Shown piece after piece: positions 18,601 through 26,938 of a stretch of DNA of 64,000 nt. The notes beneath the pieces are model-generated. The model was not told where the DNA came from. It saw nothing but the letters and a program-made list of their open reading frames with translations, and ran no database searches. Positions within the stretch are counted from its first letter, which is position 1, and each line of letters begins with the position of its first letter. A program made the position numbers and the translations under genes. Origin of the DNA: Sphingobium sp. YR768. GTDB taxonomy: Bacteria; Pseudomonadota; Alphaproteobacteria; Sphingomonadales; Sphingomonadaceae. The stretch lies in NCBI RefSeq assembly GCF_900111125.1, contig NZ_FOGE01000006.1, forward strand, positions 62,001 to 126,000. The letters run 5' to 3'.

Positions 18601-18777
18601 CTCCGGCGTCATGCCTGGCGCCTTCAGGATCACCTTGACCTGCGTCTGCGCGATATTGGGATAGGCATCGACCGGCAGGTTGACGAAGGCCCAGGCGCCC
18701 AGCCCTGCGGTCAGCAGTGACAGCGCGACGATGACCAGACGATAGGACAGCGCCCAGGCGGCAAGCGATTTCAACAT
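15685..18777 (-). CDS. czcA: Heavy-metal RND efflux pump (CzcA/CusA family)
   Basis: 1030 residues, full length for HME-RND pumps: 12 membrane segments, two large periplasmic loops, and the N-terminal VNLPVDAYPNIAQTQVKV motif. The TM4 motif AIAIGMLVDGAVVVVENVVERL belongs to the heavy-metal branch, but neither the classic Zn/Co (DFG) nor the Cu (Met-rich) signature is decisive, so metal specificity stays open. It drives periplasmic or cytoplasmic cation export with protons. It lies 8 nt after the adaptor gene and overlaps DUF3240, forming one unit with the outer membrane channel. Confidence 0.9.
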   Translation of the reverse strand: MLKSLAAWALSYRLVIVALSLLTAGLGAWAFVNLPVDAYPNIAQTQVKVILKAPGMTPEEVESRVITPIEMEMLGIPGQAILRSSAKYAIADITIDFVDGTDIYWARQQVAERLSGVMADLPEGINGGMAPISTPLSDVFMFTIEGPLSLEEKRTLLDWTIRPALRTVPGVADVNALGGYVRTFEVRPDPIALASAGLTVTDLSEAIERGNRNDGAGRLSQGEESLIVRAVGAIQSEADLQSLVIATRNGRIVRMGDVATVGTGSLTRYGAVTANGKGEAVQGLVIALRGADAGVVVNGIKARVAELEKTLPKGARIAVFYDRSDLIGRAVGTVEKALIEATVLVIILLIVFLGDWRAAAIVAATLPMSALVTFLMMRGMGLSANLMSLGGLAIAIGMLVDGAVVVVENVVERLNHAKEEGGPPRLNIVFRATSEVVVPVSAGILIIALVFLPLLSLEGLEGKLFAPVALTIIFALAGSLLIALTLVPVLSSLGLKSGHHGEPWIMRKLTPRYRRLLDAAFARKRLVYGSAALGLVLAGLAYGAVGKTFMPSMDEGSVIVQTAKLPTINLDQSVLGDVAVQQSLMKDVPEIQQIIARLGTDEIGLDPMSPNETDSFVVLKPQKEWRGDKQFVVDEIRKSIDRLPGIEPTFTQPIEMRVSEMLTGSRGDLAVKIFGPDLNTLSDLAGQVQKILSKTRGASEVMTVANDHVDYLQLDIDRSAAGRFGMPIDQMQDTLRAQIEGVHAGVVADGQKRVPILIKGDDTIRSDATRFADLPLRTPDGTVARVSDMARVERTQGPVKLDHENGSRYALVQAFVSGRDLVGYVDEAKATVDREIRMPAGYRMVWGGQFENQQRASARLMLVIPAALLLILLVLLLTLRSLRASLLILANIPFAMVGGIVSLWISGEYLSVPASVGFIALLGIAVLNGLVLVAYFRQLREEGQSMAQAVRLGAERRLRPVLMTASITAFGLVPLLFATGPGSEIQKPLAIVVIGGLLSSTLLTLILLPILFERFGESARDAAALESTDD

Positions 18778-18785
18778 GGCGCGGC

Positions 18786-19892
18786 TTACTCGCCCATCGC
18801 CATGGGCTTGAGCGCGCTGGTGCCGGTGACGACCACCTGCTCGCCCGGCTTGAGGCCTGAGAGGATCAGGATGCGGTCGCCGTCCTTGCCACCGCTCTTC
18901 ACCTTGCGGATTTCGACGCCCTTGGCCGAGCGGACGAAGACGGCTTCGCCATCCGCCAATGTGGCAAGAGCATTCTGGTCGATCGTCACGGCGCCGGCGG
19001 GGGCAGGGCCAAAGAGCGACAAATTGGTCGCGCGGCCCGCCAGTGCGCCGGGGCCAGCGGGTAGCTTTGCCTTGAGCGTGACGGAGCGGGTCGCGGGATC
19101 GATGGTCGAGCCAACCGACGTCACGGTGCCGCGCAGCCTATCGCCCAGCGCCACCGTCATGCCCGGCTTCACCTGTCCGGCGAGCCGTTCGGGCAATTGC
19201 GCCTGCGCTTCATATTGGCCGGCGGCATCGATCACATAAGGAGCAGTGGTGCCGTCAACCACGCTGCCGGCATGGATGGTGGCGGCCGTGACCTTGCCTG
19301 CGATCGGCGCAGTCAGCGTATAGCTGCCGCTGGCGCCAGAGCCGTTCACCATGCGCAATATGCGGCTTTTCTCCGACACGTCGGCGCGCGCCTCACCCAG
19401 CATCGCGCGGGCTTCATCGGCGCGGGCACCGGCAACGACGCCCTCCCGTTCCAGTTGCGACAGGCGATTGGCGCTCGATTGTGCGACACCCAGCCGCGCA
19501 CTGGCCCGGCTGAGGTCTGCGCCCATGCTCAATACGTCGCGGCTCGATACGATGGCGAGCGCCTGACCACGCACTACATCCTGCCCTTCGACCACCAGGA
19601 TGCGAGTCACGACGCCGGGGAAGGTAGCCGCGACCGCGACCCGTGCATTGGGCGGGGGCGCGATGATGGCGGGGACGACGGCGATCGGCGCTTCGGCCGC
19701 TTCAACCGCAGCGGCGAATTTCAGACCCAGTCGCGCGATATTGTCCGCGCTGAGCGCGATCATGCCGGGATCGGACGGGGCGGCTGCGCTTTCATTGCGG
19801 ACGGCGGTCTCTTCGCCCGAACAGGCGGTCAGGGACAGGAGGGCAAGGGCACAAGGGATGGCGGCCTGTGCGATACGAAGCGACTGGAGCAT
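18786..19892 (-). CDS. czcB: Membrane fusion protein of heavy-metal efflux (CzcB type), lipoprotein
   Basis: 368 residues. The N-terminus has a lipobox (LLSLTAC, Cys24), so it should be lipid-anchored in the periplasm. The barrel-sandwich/lipoyl halves flank a helical hairpin (…DVVRGQALAIVSSRDVLSMGADLSRA… and …GSYTLTAPIAGKVTAA…), as in CzcB/CusB. It bridges CzcA and the outer membrane channel. No His-rich N-terminal metal domain is present, unlike classic CzcB. It begins 40 nt after the histidine kinase gene and is probably on the same transcript. Confidence 0.88.
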   Translation of the reverse strand: MLQSLRIAQAAIPCALALLSLTACSGEETAVRNESAAAPSDPGMIALSADNIARLGLKFAAAVEAAEAPIAVVPAIIAPPPNARVAVAATFPGVVTRILVVEGQDVVRGQALAIVSSRDVLSMGADLSRASARLGVAQSSANRLSQLEREGVVAGARADEARAMLGEARADVSEKSRILRMVNGSGASGSYTLTAPIAGKVTAATIHAGSVVDGTTAPYVIDAAGQYEAQAQLPERLAGQVKPGMTVALGDRLRGTVTSVGSTIDPATRSVTLKAKLPAGPGALAGRATNLSLFGPAPAGAVTIDQNALATLADGEAVFVRSAKGVEIRKVKSGGKDGDRILILSGLKPGEQVVVTGTSALKPMAMGE

Positions 19893-19932
19893 GGCTCCCG
19901 CCTATGGCGCGAAACTGACGAGAGCCTGACGA

Positions 19933-20952
19933 TCAGGCCGCCGATGTAAAATCTAATATCAGTTCCTGACTTTCCGGCACGCTGTGCAGACGACCGCCAT
20001 GAGCGGCCATGATCCGCGCGACGATGGCCAGCCCCAGTCCCGCGCCTTCCCGACTGGCATGATCCGCGCGATGATGCCGCTGGACCAATTGTTGCAAGCG
20101 ATCGGGCGTCAGGCCGGTGCCACCATCCTTGACGCGCAGTCTGGGGCCAGGGCCGACGAGAACCGTCACGGCGCCCCCGCGCGGCGTCACGCGCAAGGCA
20201 TTTTCCACCAGATTGCGCAGGGCTGCCGCTACCGTTTCGCGCTGGCCTGTAATCGGCGGCGCTTCCCCGACGCGGGTCAGCGACAGATTCTTGTCCGCAC
20301 CGATCGCGCCCGGGGCCAGCAGGCTGACGACATCGGCGCCGATCTCCTCCAGCCGCAGCGTGTCGCGCATCGAATGGGCCAGGCTTTGCGCGTCGACCCG
20401 CGCCAACAGCATCAACTGATCGATCAGCCGCCGCATAGACAACAGTTCGGCGCGCAGGCGTGGCGCATCGGGATGATCGAGCGCGTCCAGTTCCAGCGCC
20501 ATCACCGCCAGAGGGGTGCGCAACTCATGCGCCACATCGGCGGCGAACGCCTCATGATTGCGGGCCGCCTGATCGAGCTGAGCAAGCAGGCCATTGACCG
20601 CTTGGGCAAATGGCACGGCCTCGGTCGGGAAAGCGGTATGATCGATCATCACGCCGCGTTCATGCCCCTCCATCACCTGAAGCTGCGCGGCCGCAGCGCC
20701 CAGCGGTTCCAGCGCGCGCCGGATGACGATGAAGCTGGCCATGCCCATGGGCAGGATCAGCACCAGGATCGGCACCACCACATGTTCGAACAATTCGCGA
20801 AAGGCGTGGCGCGCGGCGTTGGGATCGCCCAGCGCACTGAAACTCTGCTGATGCTCGCGGATGATGAAGATCAGCAGCAGGGTCGCTCCGACCACACCGA
20901 CGATCGAAAGGCCGATGAACAATCGACGGGCAATGGATCGCCGCGGGGTCAT
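19933..20952 (-). CDS. Sensor histidine kinase of the efflux operon
   Basis: 339 residues. Two membrane helices (about 11-32 and 58-79) enclose a very short periplasmic loop of about 25 residues, too small for a classical ligand domain. The phospho-acceptor is His142 in FAADVAHELRTPL; the N-box LRNLVENALRV and the G-box EGAGLGLAIV complete the kinase core. An open frame reaching 21201 lies inside the regulator gene; ATG 20952 overlaps its stop by 4 nt. It likely responds to metal excess (inference from the operon) and phosphorylates the preceding response regulator. Confidence 0.85.
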   Translation of the reverse strand: MTPRRSIARRLFIGLSIVGVVGATLLLIFIIREHQQSFSALGDPNAARHAFRELFEHVVVPILVLILPMGMASFIVIRRALEPLGAAAAQLQVMEGHERGVMIDHTAFPTEAVPFAQAVNGLLAQLDQAARNHEAFAADVAHELRTPLAVMALELDALDHPDAPRLRAELLSMRRLIDQLMLLARVDAQSLAHSMRDTLRLEEIGADVVSLLAPGAIGADKNLSLTRVGEAPPITGQRETVAAALRNLVENALRVTPRGGAVTVLVGPGPRLRVKDGGTGLTPDRLQQLVQRHHRADHASREGAGLGLAIVARIMAAHGGRLHSVPESQELILDFTSAA

Positions 20953-21626
20953 GACGCGGCCTCGCGCAGCATATAGCCAACGCCCCGGACGGTGTGGAGC
21001 ATGCCCTGCGCGCCCGCATCCTCCAGCTTGCGGCGCAGACGCGACACGATGGCCTCGACCGCGTTGGGCGTGACCGGTTCGTTGAAGGCATAAAGCGCAT
21101 TTTCCAGACTGTCGCGCCGGACCACGGCGCCGGCTTGCCGCAACAGCAGTTCCAGCAGATCCATCTCGCGCCGGGACAGGTCCAGTGGCTGATCGAAGCA
21201 AAGCATCGTCCGACTGGCTGAATCCACCATGATCGGTCCGAACCGCAATTGCGTCTGCGCCCTTGGCCCCGGACGGCGGAGCAGCGCGCGGATGCGGGCG
21301 GCAATTTCGTCCACTTCGGCGGGCTTCACGACATAATCGTCGGCGCCTGCATCCAGCCCCGCCACCCGGTCTTCCAGAGCATCGCGCGCCGTCAGGACCA
21401 GGGCGGGCTGCATATGGCCGCGCCGCCGCATATCGCGCAGCCAGGCGATGCCGTCGCCATCCGGCAGTCCGCGATCGACGATCAGCACATCATGCACCTG
21501 CGCCGCGATCGCTTCGGTGGCCATGTCGAGATTGGGCGTGTGATCGCAGGTGAAGCCCCGGCGAGCAAGGCCCGCAACCAGCAGGTCGGCAAGACGACCA
21601 TTATCCTCGATCAGCAGCAGGCGCAT
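20949..21626 (-). CDS. OmpR-family response regulator
   Basis: 225 residues: receiver domain 1-115 with acidic pocket ED (7-8), phospho-acceptor Asp51 in VLIVDRGLP and Lys in YVVKPAEVDE; C-terminal winged helix (LDLSRREMDLLELLLRQAG … YAFNEPVTPNAVEAIVSRLRRKL … RGVGYMLRE). It should activate the metal-efflux operon that it heads. The next gene upstream is separated by a terminator at 21701-21732, so its promoter lies in the 75 nt between; no convincing consensus was found there. Confidence 0.88.
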   Translation of the reverse strand: MRLLLIEDNGRLADLLVAGLARRGFTCDHTPNLDMATEAIAAQVHDVLIVDRGLPDGDGIAWLRDMRRRGHMQPALVLTARDALEDRVAGLDAGADDYVVKPAEVDEIAARIRALLRRPGPRAQTQLRFGPIMVDSASRTMLCFDQPLDLSRREMDLLELLLRQAGAVVRRDSLENALYAFNEPVTPNAVEAIVSRLRRKLEDAGAQGMLHTVRGVGYMLREAAS

Positions 21627-21700
21627 GATGTTGTCGCATCGTCGTGGTGAGACCGGAAGGCAACAGAATTTTGGCGGTTATCTCGGATGTCATACATGGC

Positions 21701-21732
21701 AAAAGGTGCCGGCCCGAAAGCCGGCACCCTTT
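21701..21732 (-). terminator. Rho-independent terminator of the SDR gene
   Basis: Nine-bp perfect stem GGTGCCGGC (21705-21713) with GCCGGCACC (21720-21728), six-base loop, followed on the minus strand by four Ts (21704-21701). It lies 17 nt past the SDR stop. Confidence 0.85.
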
Positions 21733-21748
21733 GTCGGAACCTGTCCCG

Positions 21749-22501
21749 TCAAATCTGCACCTGTCCGCCATCAACGAACAGTTCCACGCCATTGACGAAA
21801 CTGGCTTCCTCGGACGCGAGGAACAGGACGGCCTTTGCAACTTCTTCCGGCTGGCCAATCCGTCCGGCCGGGATCAGGCCTGCCAGATAATCCTTGGTGC
21901 CTTCGGCCTGTTCCCCACCGCCGAACAGTTCGTTGAGGCCCGCCGTCTCGGTCACGCCGGGGCTGACGGCATTGACCCGGATATGGCGATCCTTGAGGTC
22001 CAATATCCAGTTGCGGGCGAAATTGCGCACGGCGGCCTTCGTCGCCGAATAGACGCTGAGGGCGGGCGTGCCCGATATGCTGGTGGTCGACGCGGTGAGA
22101 ATGATGGAGGCGCCGTCCCGGAGTAGCGGCAGCGCCTTTTGCACGGTGAAGAGCACGCCTTTTACATTGGTGTCGAAGGTGCGCTGATAATGGTCTTCGC
22201 TAATGCTGCCCAGCGGCGCGAATTCACCGCCACCCGCATTGGCGAACAGGACGTCGATCTGGGCATGCTGCTGTTGAACGGCGTCATAGAGCCGATCGAT
22301 ATCGGCAAGGTTCGCCATATCGCCCCGGACGCCGGTGATGCGACCGCCGATGGCCTTGACCGCTGCGTCGAGTGCTTCCTGACGGCGGCCGGTGACGAAT
22401 ACCGACGCGCCTGCATCCGCGAAAGCCTTGGCCGTGGCCAGTCCGATGCCGCTGGTGCCGCCGGTCACGACCACCACCTTGTTGTTGAACCCGTTCGTCA
22501 T
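21749..22501 (-). CDS. Short-chain dehydrogenase/reductase
   Basis: 250 residues, classical SDR. Cofactor motif TGGTSGIG at 13-20, NAG at 88-90, catalytic Ser138 region and Tyr151-x3-Lys155 (YSATK). Arg39-Arg40 after the second strand suggests NADP(H). Substrate unknown. It is divergent from a LysR-type gene of the YafC/DsdC-like subgroup, an arrangement common for quinone or aldehyde-stress reductases, and the 113-bp space holds two dyads. A terminator follows it. Confidence 0.85.
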   Translation of the reverse strand: MTNGFNNKVVVVTGGTSGIGLATAKAFADAGASVFVTGRRQEALDAAVKAIGGRITGVRGDMANLADIDRLYDAVQQQHAQIDVLFANAGGGEFAPLGSISEDHYQRTFDTNVKGVLFTVQKALPLLRDGASIILTASTTSISGTPALSVYSATKAAVRNFARNWILDLKDRHIRVNAVSPGVTETAGLNELFGGGEQAEGTKDYLAGLIPAGRIGQPEEVAKAVLFLASEEASFVNGVELFVDGGQVQI

Positions 22502-22596
22502 TGTCTGTCTCCTTGTGTTTGTCGGCGGGATCGCCGCTGCCCATTGGAAATAGATTTCGAACGATAAGGCTTGTAGTCGGCAATATTGGCACTTAG

Positions 22597-22614
22597 CGTT
22601 CCATAAAAGGAACG
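22597..22614. promoter_or_regulatory. LysR-type dyad (CGTTCC-N6-GGAACG) overlapping the LysR start region
   Basis: Perfect 18-bp inverted repeat ending directly before the ATG at 22615; it contains the T-N11-A core expected for LysR sites (T22599…A22611) and covers the ribosome binding site AAAAGGAA. A second, smaller dyad GAAAT-AG-ATTTC lies at 22547-22558. Suggests autorepression and control of the divergent SDR gene. Confidence 0.55.
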
Positions 22615-23520
22615 ATGATGAAGGTCGATCTCAACGATTATGCCTATTTCGCCGAGGTGGTGGCGCATGGCGGTTTCGCGGCAGCCGGGCGCGCCCTGCG
22701 CGAACCCAAGTCCAAATTGTCCCGGCGCATCGCCGGTCTGGAGGAACGGCTGGGCCTGCGGCTGATCGAGCGATCAAGCAGGCGCTTTCGAGTCACGGAT
22801 ACCGGGCAGGCCTTTTACGAACGATGCCGCACCATTTTGGCGGAGGTGGAAGGCGCGGAAACGCTGGTCATGGAAGCGCGAGCCGAACCCCGCGGCCGGG
22901 TTCGCTTCAGTTGCCCGACCGGTCTGGTCGAACTGGTATCCGATCAGCTCTCCTCTTTCCTGGATCGTTATCCCGGAATCCGGCTTCAGATCGTCGCGAC
23001 GGATCGGGCCGTGGATTTGATCGAGGAACGGATCGATGTCGCGCTGCGCGTGCGGACCGAATTGACCAGTGATGCCGCGCTGACGATGCGATCTTTGGGC
23101 ATATCGACCCGGATATTGGTCGCCAGTCCGCAGATGGCGAACCGATTGACGGATGTGGCGGAACTGTCCGGCCAGCCTTGCCTGAGTACCAGCGACACGG
23201 GAGAGGAAACCGTCTGGCGTCTGGAGACGGATGACGGGCGGACGCATGTCGTCCGTTTCGCGCCGCGTCTGGGGTGCGAAGATATGATGGCGATCAGAAA
23301 AGCCGCGATTGACGGAGTGGGGGTCGCCCTTCTGCCCGACCATATTTGTAGCGCCGCGCTGGCGGATGGACGGCTCGTGCGCATCTTTCCCGCTTGGCGC
23401 GGCATCAAGGGGATCATGCATCTGGTGTTCACGACCCGACGCGGCCTACCGCCTGCGGTGCGGGCGTGGATCGATCATCTGGCGGCTAGTCCGGTCCTCC
23501 GTCAGCAAAAAGCGCCATAA
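22615..23520 (+). CDS. LysR-family transcriptional regulator
   Basis: 301 residues. N-terminal helix-turn-helix (DLNDYAYFAEVVAHGGFAAAGRALREPKSKLSRRIAGLEERLG) and a substrate-binding domain from about residue 90 (RGRVRFSCPTGLVELV…). This sequence style belongs to the large group that controls a single adjacent oxidoreductase. ATG 22615 is followed by another ATG at 22618; the latter is better spaced from AAAAGGAA (22606-22612). Expected to control the divergent SDR gene. Confidence 0.88.
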   Translation: MMKVDLNDYAYFAEVVAHGGFAAAGRALREPKSKLSRRIAGLEERLGLRLIERSSRRFRVTDTGQAFYERCRTILAEVEGAETLVMEARAEPRGRVRFSCPTGLVELVSDQLSSFLDRYPGIRLQIVATDRAVDLIEERIDVALRVRTELTSDAALTMRSLGISTRILVASPQMANRLTDVAELSGQPCLSTSDTGEETVWRLETDDGRTHVVRFAPRLGCEDMMAIRKAAIDGVGVALLPDHICSAALADGRLVRIFPAWRGIKGIMHLVFTTRRGLPPAVRAWIDHLAASPVLRQQKAP

Positions 23521-23587
23521 ACCGCCACCCCTGGAATTACGATAGCGAGAACAGGAATGGGATAGCAGGTGCGGTTTTATAGCACGA

Positions 23588-25624
23588 TTATTTCGGCATA
23601 CCGCTCAGACCGCTTGCCTGACGCAGGGCCGCGCCATCGAGCCGATATCCGTCCAGAAAAACGCTTTCGACATGGCGCAGATTGCGCAAGTCCTTCGACA
23701 CATCGCCATCGACCAATATGATGTTCGCCGTTTTGCCGGGAGCGATCGATCCCATTTGCCCATCCATGCCGGTCATCCGCGCCGGGACGATCGTGGCGGT
23801 CTGCAACGCCTGCGCATTCGTCAATCCGGCCTGCTCATAGAGTTCCAGTTCGCGCACCAGTTCCAGCCCATAGCCGTCGGTGCCCGCGACGATACGTACG
23901 CCGGCCTGATGGAGCCGGCCGACCAGATCGACCATCTTGGCGAAGCTCTTGCGATAATCGTCGCGGGTCAGGCCATCGACCAGCGGATAGCCGCCGATCT
24001 TCCAGCTACGCGCTACGGACGGCGGCGCAATATCGGCAAAGGGCGAATATTCCGGCGATATGCTGCTACCGTCCGACGTCATCAACGGTTCCCAGACGGT
24101 CAGCGTTGGATCGATGATCGTCTTGCGCTGGGCAAGCTCGGCATAGAAGCTCTTCATCATCGGGGAGTCGAGGTCGACATCCTTGCCATATTTGGCCGGG
24201 CCTTCCAGCCGTGCGGCGGTGTTCGCCTTGTCGACCACATCCTGCGGCATCGCCTGCATCATGATGAAGTTGATATGGGTGACCTCGTCATAGCCCGCGC
24301 GCACGGCGTCGAGCGGACGCATGCCCGCCGGCACATGGCCATGGACATGCAGGCCCAGCTTATGAGCCTCTGCCGCCGCCGGGGCGATCCAGTCGGGATT
24401 CATCGATGTGTAGAATTTGACGCCCCACAGGCCGGCGGCCTTGATCTTGTCGACGGCGGCGATGGCTTCTGCCGCAGACGACACGGTCAGCGCGCCCTGC
24501 GCGGCCAGCGGGTCCTTGCGGTCGACGATCACCGATACCTTGCCCTCGGGCGCCAGCAGGTCGCCGGCGGCGCGGCGCCGGGTGATGCTCGCTATCTCGT
24601 CTATCATCGATCCGGGGCTGCGATAATTGGTCATGCCGGTCGCGACATTCTGCAACAGGTTCCAGTCGTCGCCGACATGCTGGTGCGCATCCCACAATCC
24701 GGGGGACAGCGTCTTGCCACGGCCGTCGATCACGGTCGCGCCATCGGGCGTCTTGATCGATCCGCCAGCACCGACAGCCGCCACCTTGCCATCGGCGATC
24801 AGCACCGCGCGATCGGGCAGATATTGGCCCGCAACGGAATCGAACAGCAACACATGATCGATGAGCGTGGGCGTGCGGTTGGCGGGGCTGAGGAAGCGGT
24901 GCGCCACATCGCGCACCATCGCCGCTGTCGCCTTGTCCTGAATATCCTTCAGCTTCGGTCCATTGGCTTCATAACCGGCGGGCAGCAGCGACAGGACGCC
25001 GGCATTGCCGAAGAAGCGATTATCCTGATCCAGCCAGATCGGGGAGGGGGAGAAGCCATAGCCCTGAATGAAGGCCAGCTTGACCGTCTTGCTGCCCTGT
25101 GGCCCGCTGATCTGCACCGGTTCGCCGATGCTGATGCTGGCATGGCCGGTCGGCAGCAGGTCGACGCCCTTGCTTCCTGCGGAAACCAGCGCCTCGATAT
25201 CCTTTTCGCCCGCCAGCCAAGGGCCGCCATAGCTGTTGTAGCGCTTGTTGGCGAAGGGCGCCTCGCCCTGATCGATGCTCGTCTTCCAACGGGCCACGCC
25301 GCTGCTATCGACCGAGAAAGTCTCCGTTGCGTCGCCCTGATCGGTATAGCCGCGAATGGCCATGCCGGTCGGCCGCCCGTCGGCGCCAAGGGTGACGACC
25401 TCGTCCGTTTCCGTCACCCATCCGCGCAGCGACATGGACATGCGATAGGCGATGCGCCCGTCGGCCAGCGACCATGACCAGATATCGCCATGATTACCGG
25501 CCGTCGAACTGATGGTATAATGCCGCGCGGCGGTCGGCGGCGTCATCAATTCTTCCTTGGGTGTGGGGGCCGCCGTTGCGATCGACGTGGTGGCAAGCAG
25601 CAACGCAAAGAATAATGGGCGCAT
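23588..25624 (-). CDS. Secreted amidohydrolase-superfamily protein with long N-terminal extension
   Basis: 678 residues with a Sec signal peptide (MRPLFFALLLATTSIATAAP). Residues about 275-678 are a subtype I amidohydrolase: strand-rich entry VLIADGKVAAVGAG, metal motif DAHQH, later HVHGH and THINF histidines, catalytic Asp in GTDGYG, and the closing IAPGKTANIILVDGD. Residues about 35-270 form an extra domain, beta-rich and with no family I recognise (…YTISSTAGNHGDIWSWSLADGRIAYRM…). Relatives act on peptides or cyclic amides in the periplasm; substrate unknown. It stands alone between converging and same-strand genes. Confidence 0.75.
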   Translation of the reverse strand: MRPLFFALLLATTSIATAAPTPKEELMTPPTAARHYTISSTAGNHGDIWSWSLADGRIAYRMSMSLRGWVTETDEVVTLGADGRPTGMAIRGYTDQGDATETFSVDSSGVARWKTSIDQGEAPFANKRYNSYGGPWLAGEKDIEALVSAGSKGVDLLPTGHASISIGEPVQISGPQGSKTVKLAFIQGYGFSPSPIWLDQDNRFFGNAGVLSLLPAGYEANGPKLKDIQDKATAAMVRDVAHRFLSPANRTPTLIDHVLLFDSVAGQYLPDRAVLIADGKVAAVGAGGSIKTPDGATVIDGRGKTLSPGLWDAHQHVGDDWNLLQNVATGMTNYRSPGSMIDEIASITRRRAAGDLLAPEGKVSVIVDRKDPLAAQGALTVSSAAEAIAAVDKIKAAGLWGVKFYTSMNPDWIAPAAAEAHKLGLHVHGHVPAGMRPLDAVRAGYDEVTHINFIMMQAMPQDVVDKANTAARLEGPAKYGKDVDLDSPMMKSFYAELAQRKTIIDPTLTVWEPLMTSDGSSISPEYSPFADIAPPSVARSWKIGGYPLVDGLTRDDYRKSFAKMVDLVGRLHQAGVRIVAGTDGYGLELVRELELYEQAGLTNAQALQTATIVPARMTGMDGQMGSIAPGKTANIILVDGDVSKDLRNLRHVESVFLDGYRLDGAALRQASGLSGMPK

Positions 25625-25706
25625 GACTCAATCCCCGGTGAGCAAGACCGGCAGAGTGGCAAGGAGAAGGCGCGCGCGCAATGGATTTCGCGGCGGCGCT
25701 TCGCCC

Positions 25707-26102
25707 TTATAGATTGACCAGCGATCTGGCGGGCAGTTGCAGGCCCAGTCCCTTGAGCGACAGACTACAGTCCAGGATCAGGGCAAGGAACGTCCTGTCC
25801 TTCGCGACCGCCTCCAGATCGCGGGACAGTCGCTGCCCCTGCGCCAGCCAGGCGAGCAATCGCAATTCATCGTCATGGATGAAGGGCGCGCCGGGCGCCC
25901 GGATATGAAGGCCCTGCGCCTGCGTCTGATCGCGGAGCGCATCGAACAGGGCCTGATCCCGCTCCGACAGCCGGGGCGGTCGCTGTGGCGTGCGGCCATC
26001 CTGCGCTGGGCCGTCCCCGCGCAGGATGGCCAGCACCTTCTGCTCCACCGCTGGACGGCGAGTCACGGCGCGCATGAAGGGTTGGGAGGCGCCGCTGTTC
26101 AT
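25707..26102 (-). CDS. Hypothetical protein, 131 residues
   Basis: No family recognised. The protein is Leu/Arg/Ala-rich and probably helical, without a signal peptide or membrane segment; residues 45-95 (ERDQALFDALRDQTQAQGLHIRAPGAPFIHDDELRLLAWLAQGQ) are the most structured part. The ATG overlaps the methyltransferase stop by 4 nt, which supports a real, coupled gene. Confidence 0.6.
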   Translation of the reverse strand: MNSGASQPFMRAVTRRPAVEQKVLAILRGDGPAQDGRTPQRPPRLSERDQALFDALRDQTQAQGLHIRAPGAPFIHDDELRLLAWLAQGQRLSRDLEAVAKDRTFLALILDCSLSLKGLGLQLPARSLVNL

Positions 26103-26938
26103 GCGGCGGTCGCCGTCACGATCCAGGCCGCGCCGTTGATGATGACGCCTTCCTCCGTCCGGCGACCGGCAAAGGCATCGCCCACGGCCTGCATCGCTTG
26201 CGCGCGGACGGCATCGGACTGGTGGAGCAGAGCGCGCTCCAGCGGGCCGACATCGCAGGCACGCCGTACCGCAGCGGCGACATCGGAAGCGAAGGGAATG
26301 GCATGATCGAAGGGCGTGAGGGCGATGTCAGCAAATCCGGCGGCGGACAGGATGGTGCGGACCCTGTCGCCATCCCCGAAGGAGAAGGGGCCGGGCGCAT
26401 CGGCGGGCGGCGGCGGAGTGGATGGCACGATGCCCTTGATCGCGCCCATGGGCAGGCTGACCCAGTCATTTTCCGCCGCCGTCCGCCAGCAGACGAAGAC
26501 CAGTCTTCCATCCGGCTTCAGGGCGGACCGCATATGACCGAAGGCGGCGACCGGATCGTCGAAGAACATGACGCCGAACCGGGAGAACAGACAGTCATAG
26601 GTCGCAACGGGCAGGGGCGCGCGTGCGGCGTCGGCAAGCTGGAATAAGGCTGATGATCCGCTGTTTCTGGCGCGCTCGCCAGCGCGTTCGATCAGCGCAG
26701 CGGATATATCGAGGCCCATCACCGTTCCTGCCTGACCGACCAGCCCGGCGATATGCAGGCTGCTATCCCCGGCGCCGCAGCCAATGTCCAATATATGGTC
26801 GCCCGGTTGCGGCGCTGCGGCTGCAATCGCCGCTGCCCCGAAAGGCGCCAACATCTGATCGAGCGATGCCTGATGGGCCACCCATTGATCGCCATTGCGG
26901 CCATTCCAGTCGGAAGCCTGCACTTTCTCGGCAGTCAT
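26099..26938 (-). CDS. Class I SAM-dependent methyltransferase
   Basis: 279 residues. SAM motif I ILDIGCGAGDSSLHIAGLVG at about 50-68, acidic end of strand 2 MGLDISAALIERA, and motif for strand 4 YDCLFSRFGVMFFDDP. This resembles the UbiE/Methyltransf_25 group. Substrate unknown. It is in an operon between an MFS exporter and a hypothetical gene, each joined by 4-nt overlaps, which hints at modification and export of the same small molecule (inference). Confidence 0.8.
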   Translation of the reverse strand: MTAEKVQASDWNGRNGDQWVAHQASLDQMLAPFGAAAIAAAAPQPGDHILDIGCGAGDSSLHIAGLVGQAGTVMGLDISAALIERAGERARNSGSSALFQLADAARAPLPVATYDCLFSRFGVMFFDDPVAAFGHMRSALKPDGRLVFVCWRTAAENDWVSLPMGAIKGIVPSTPPPPADAPGPFSFGDGDRVRTILSAAGFADIALTPFDHAIPFASDVAAAVRRACDVGPLERALLHQSDAVRAQAMQAVGDAFAGRRTEEGVIINGAAWIVTATAA

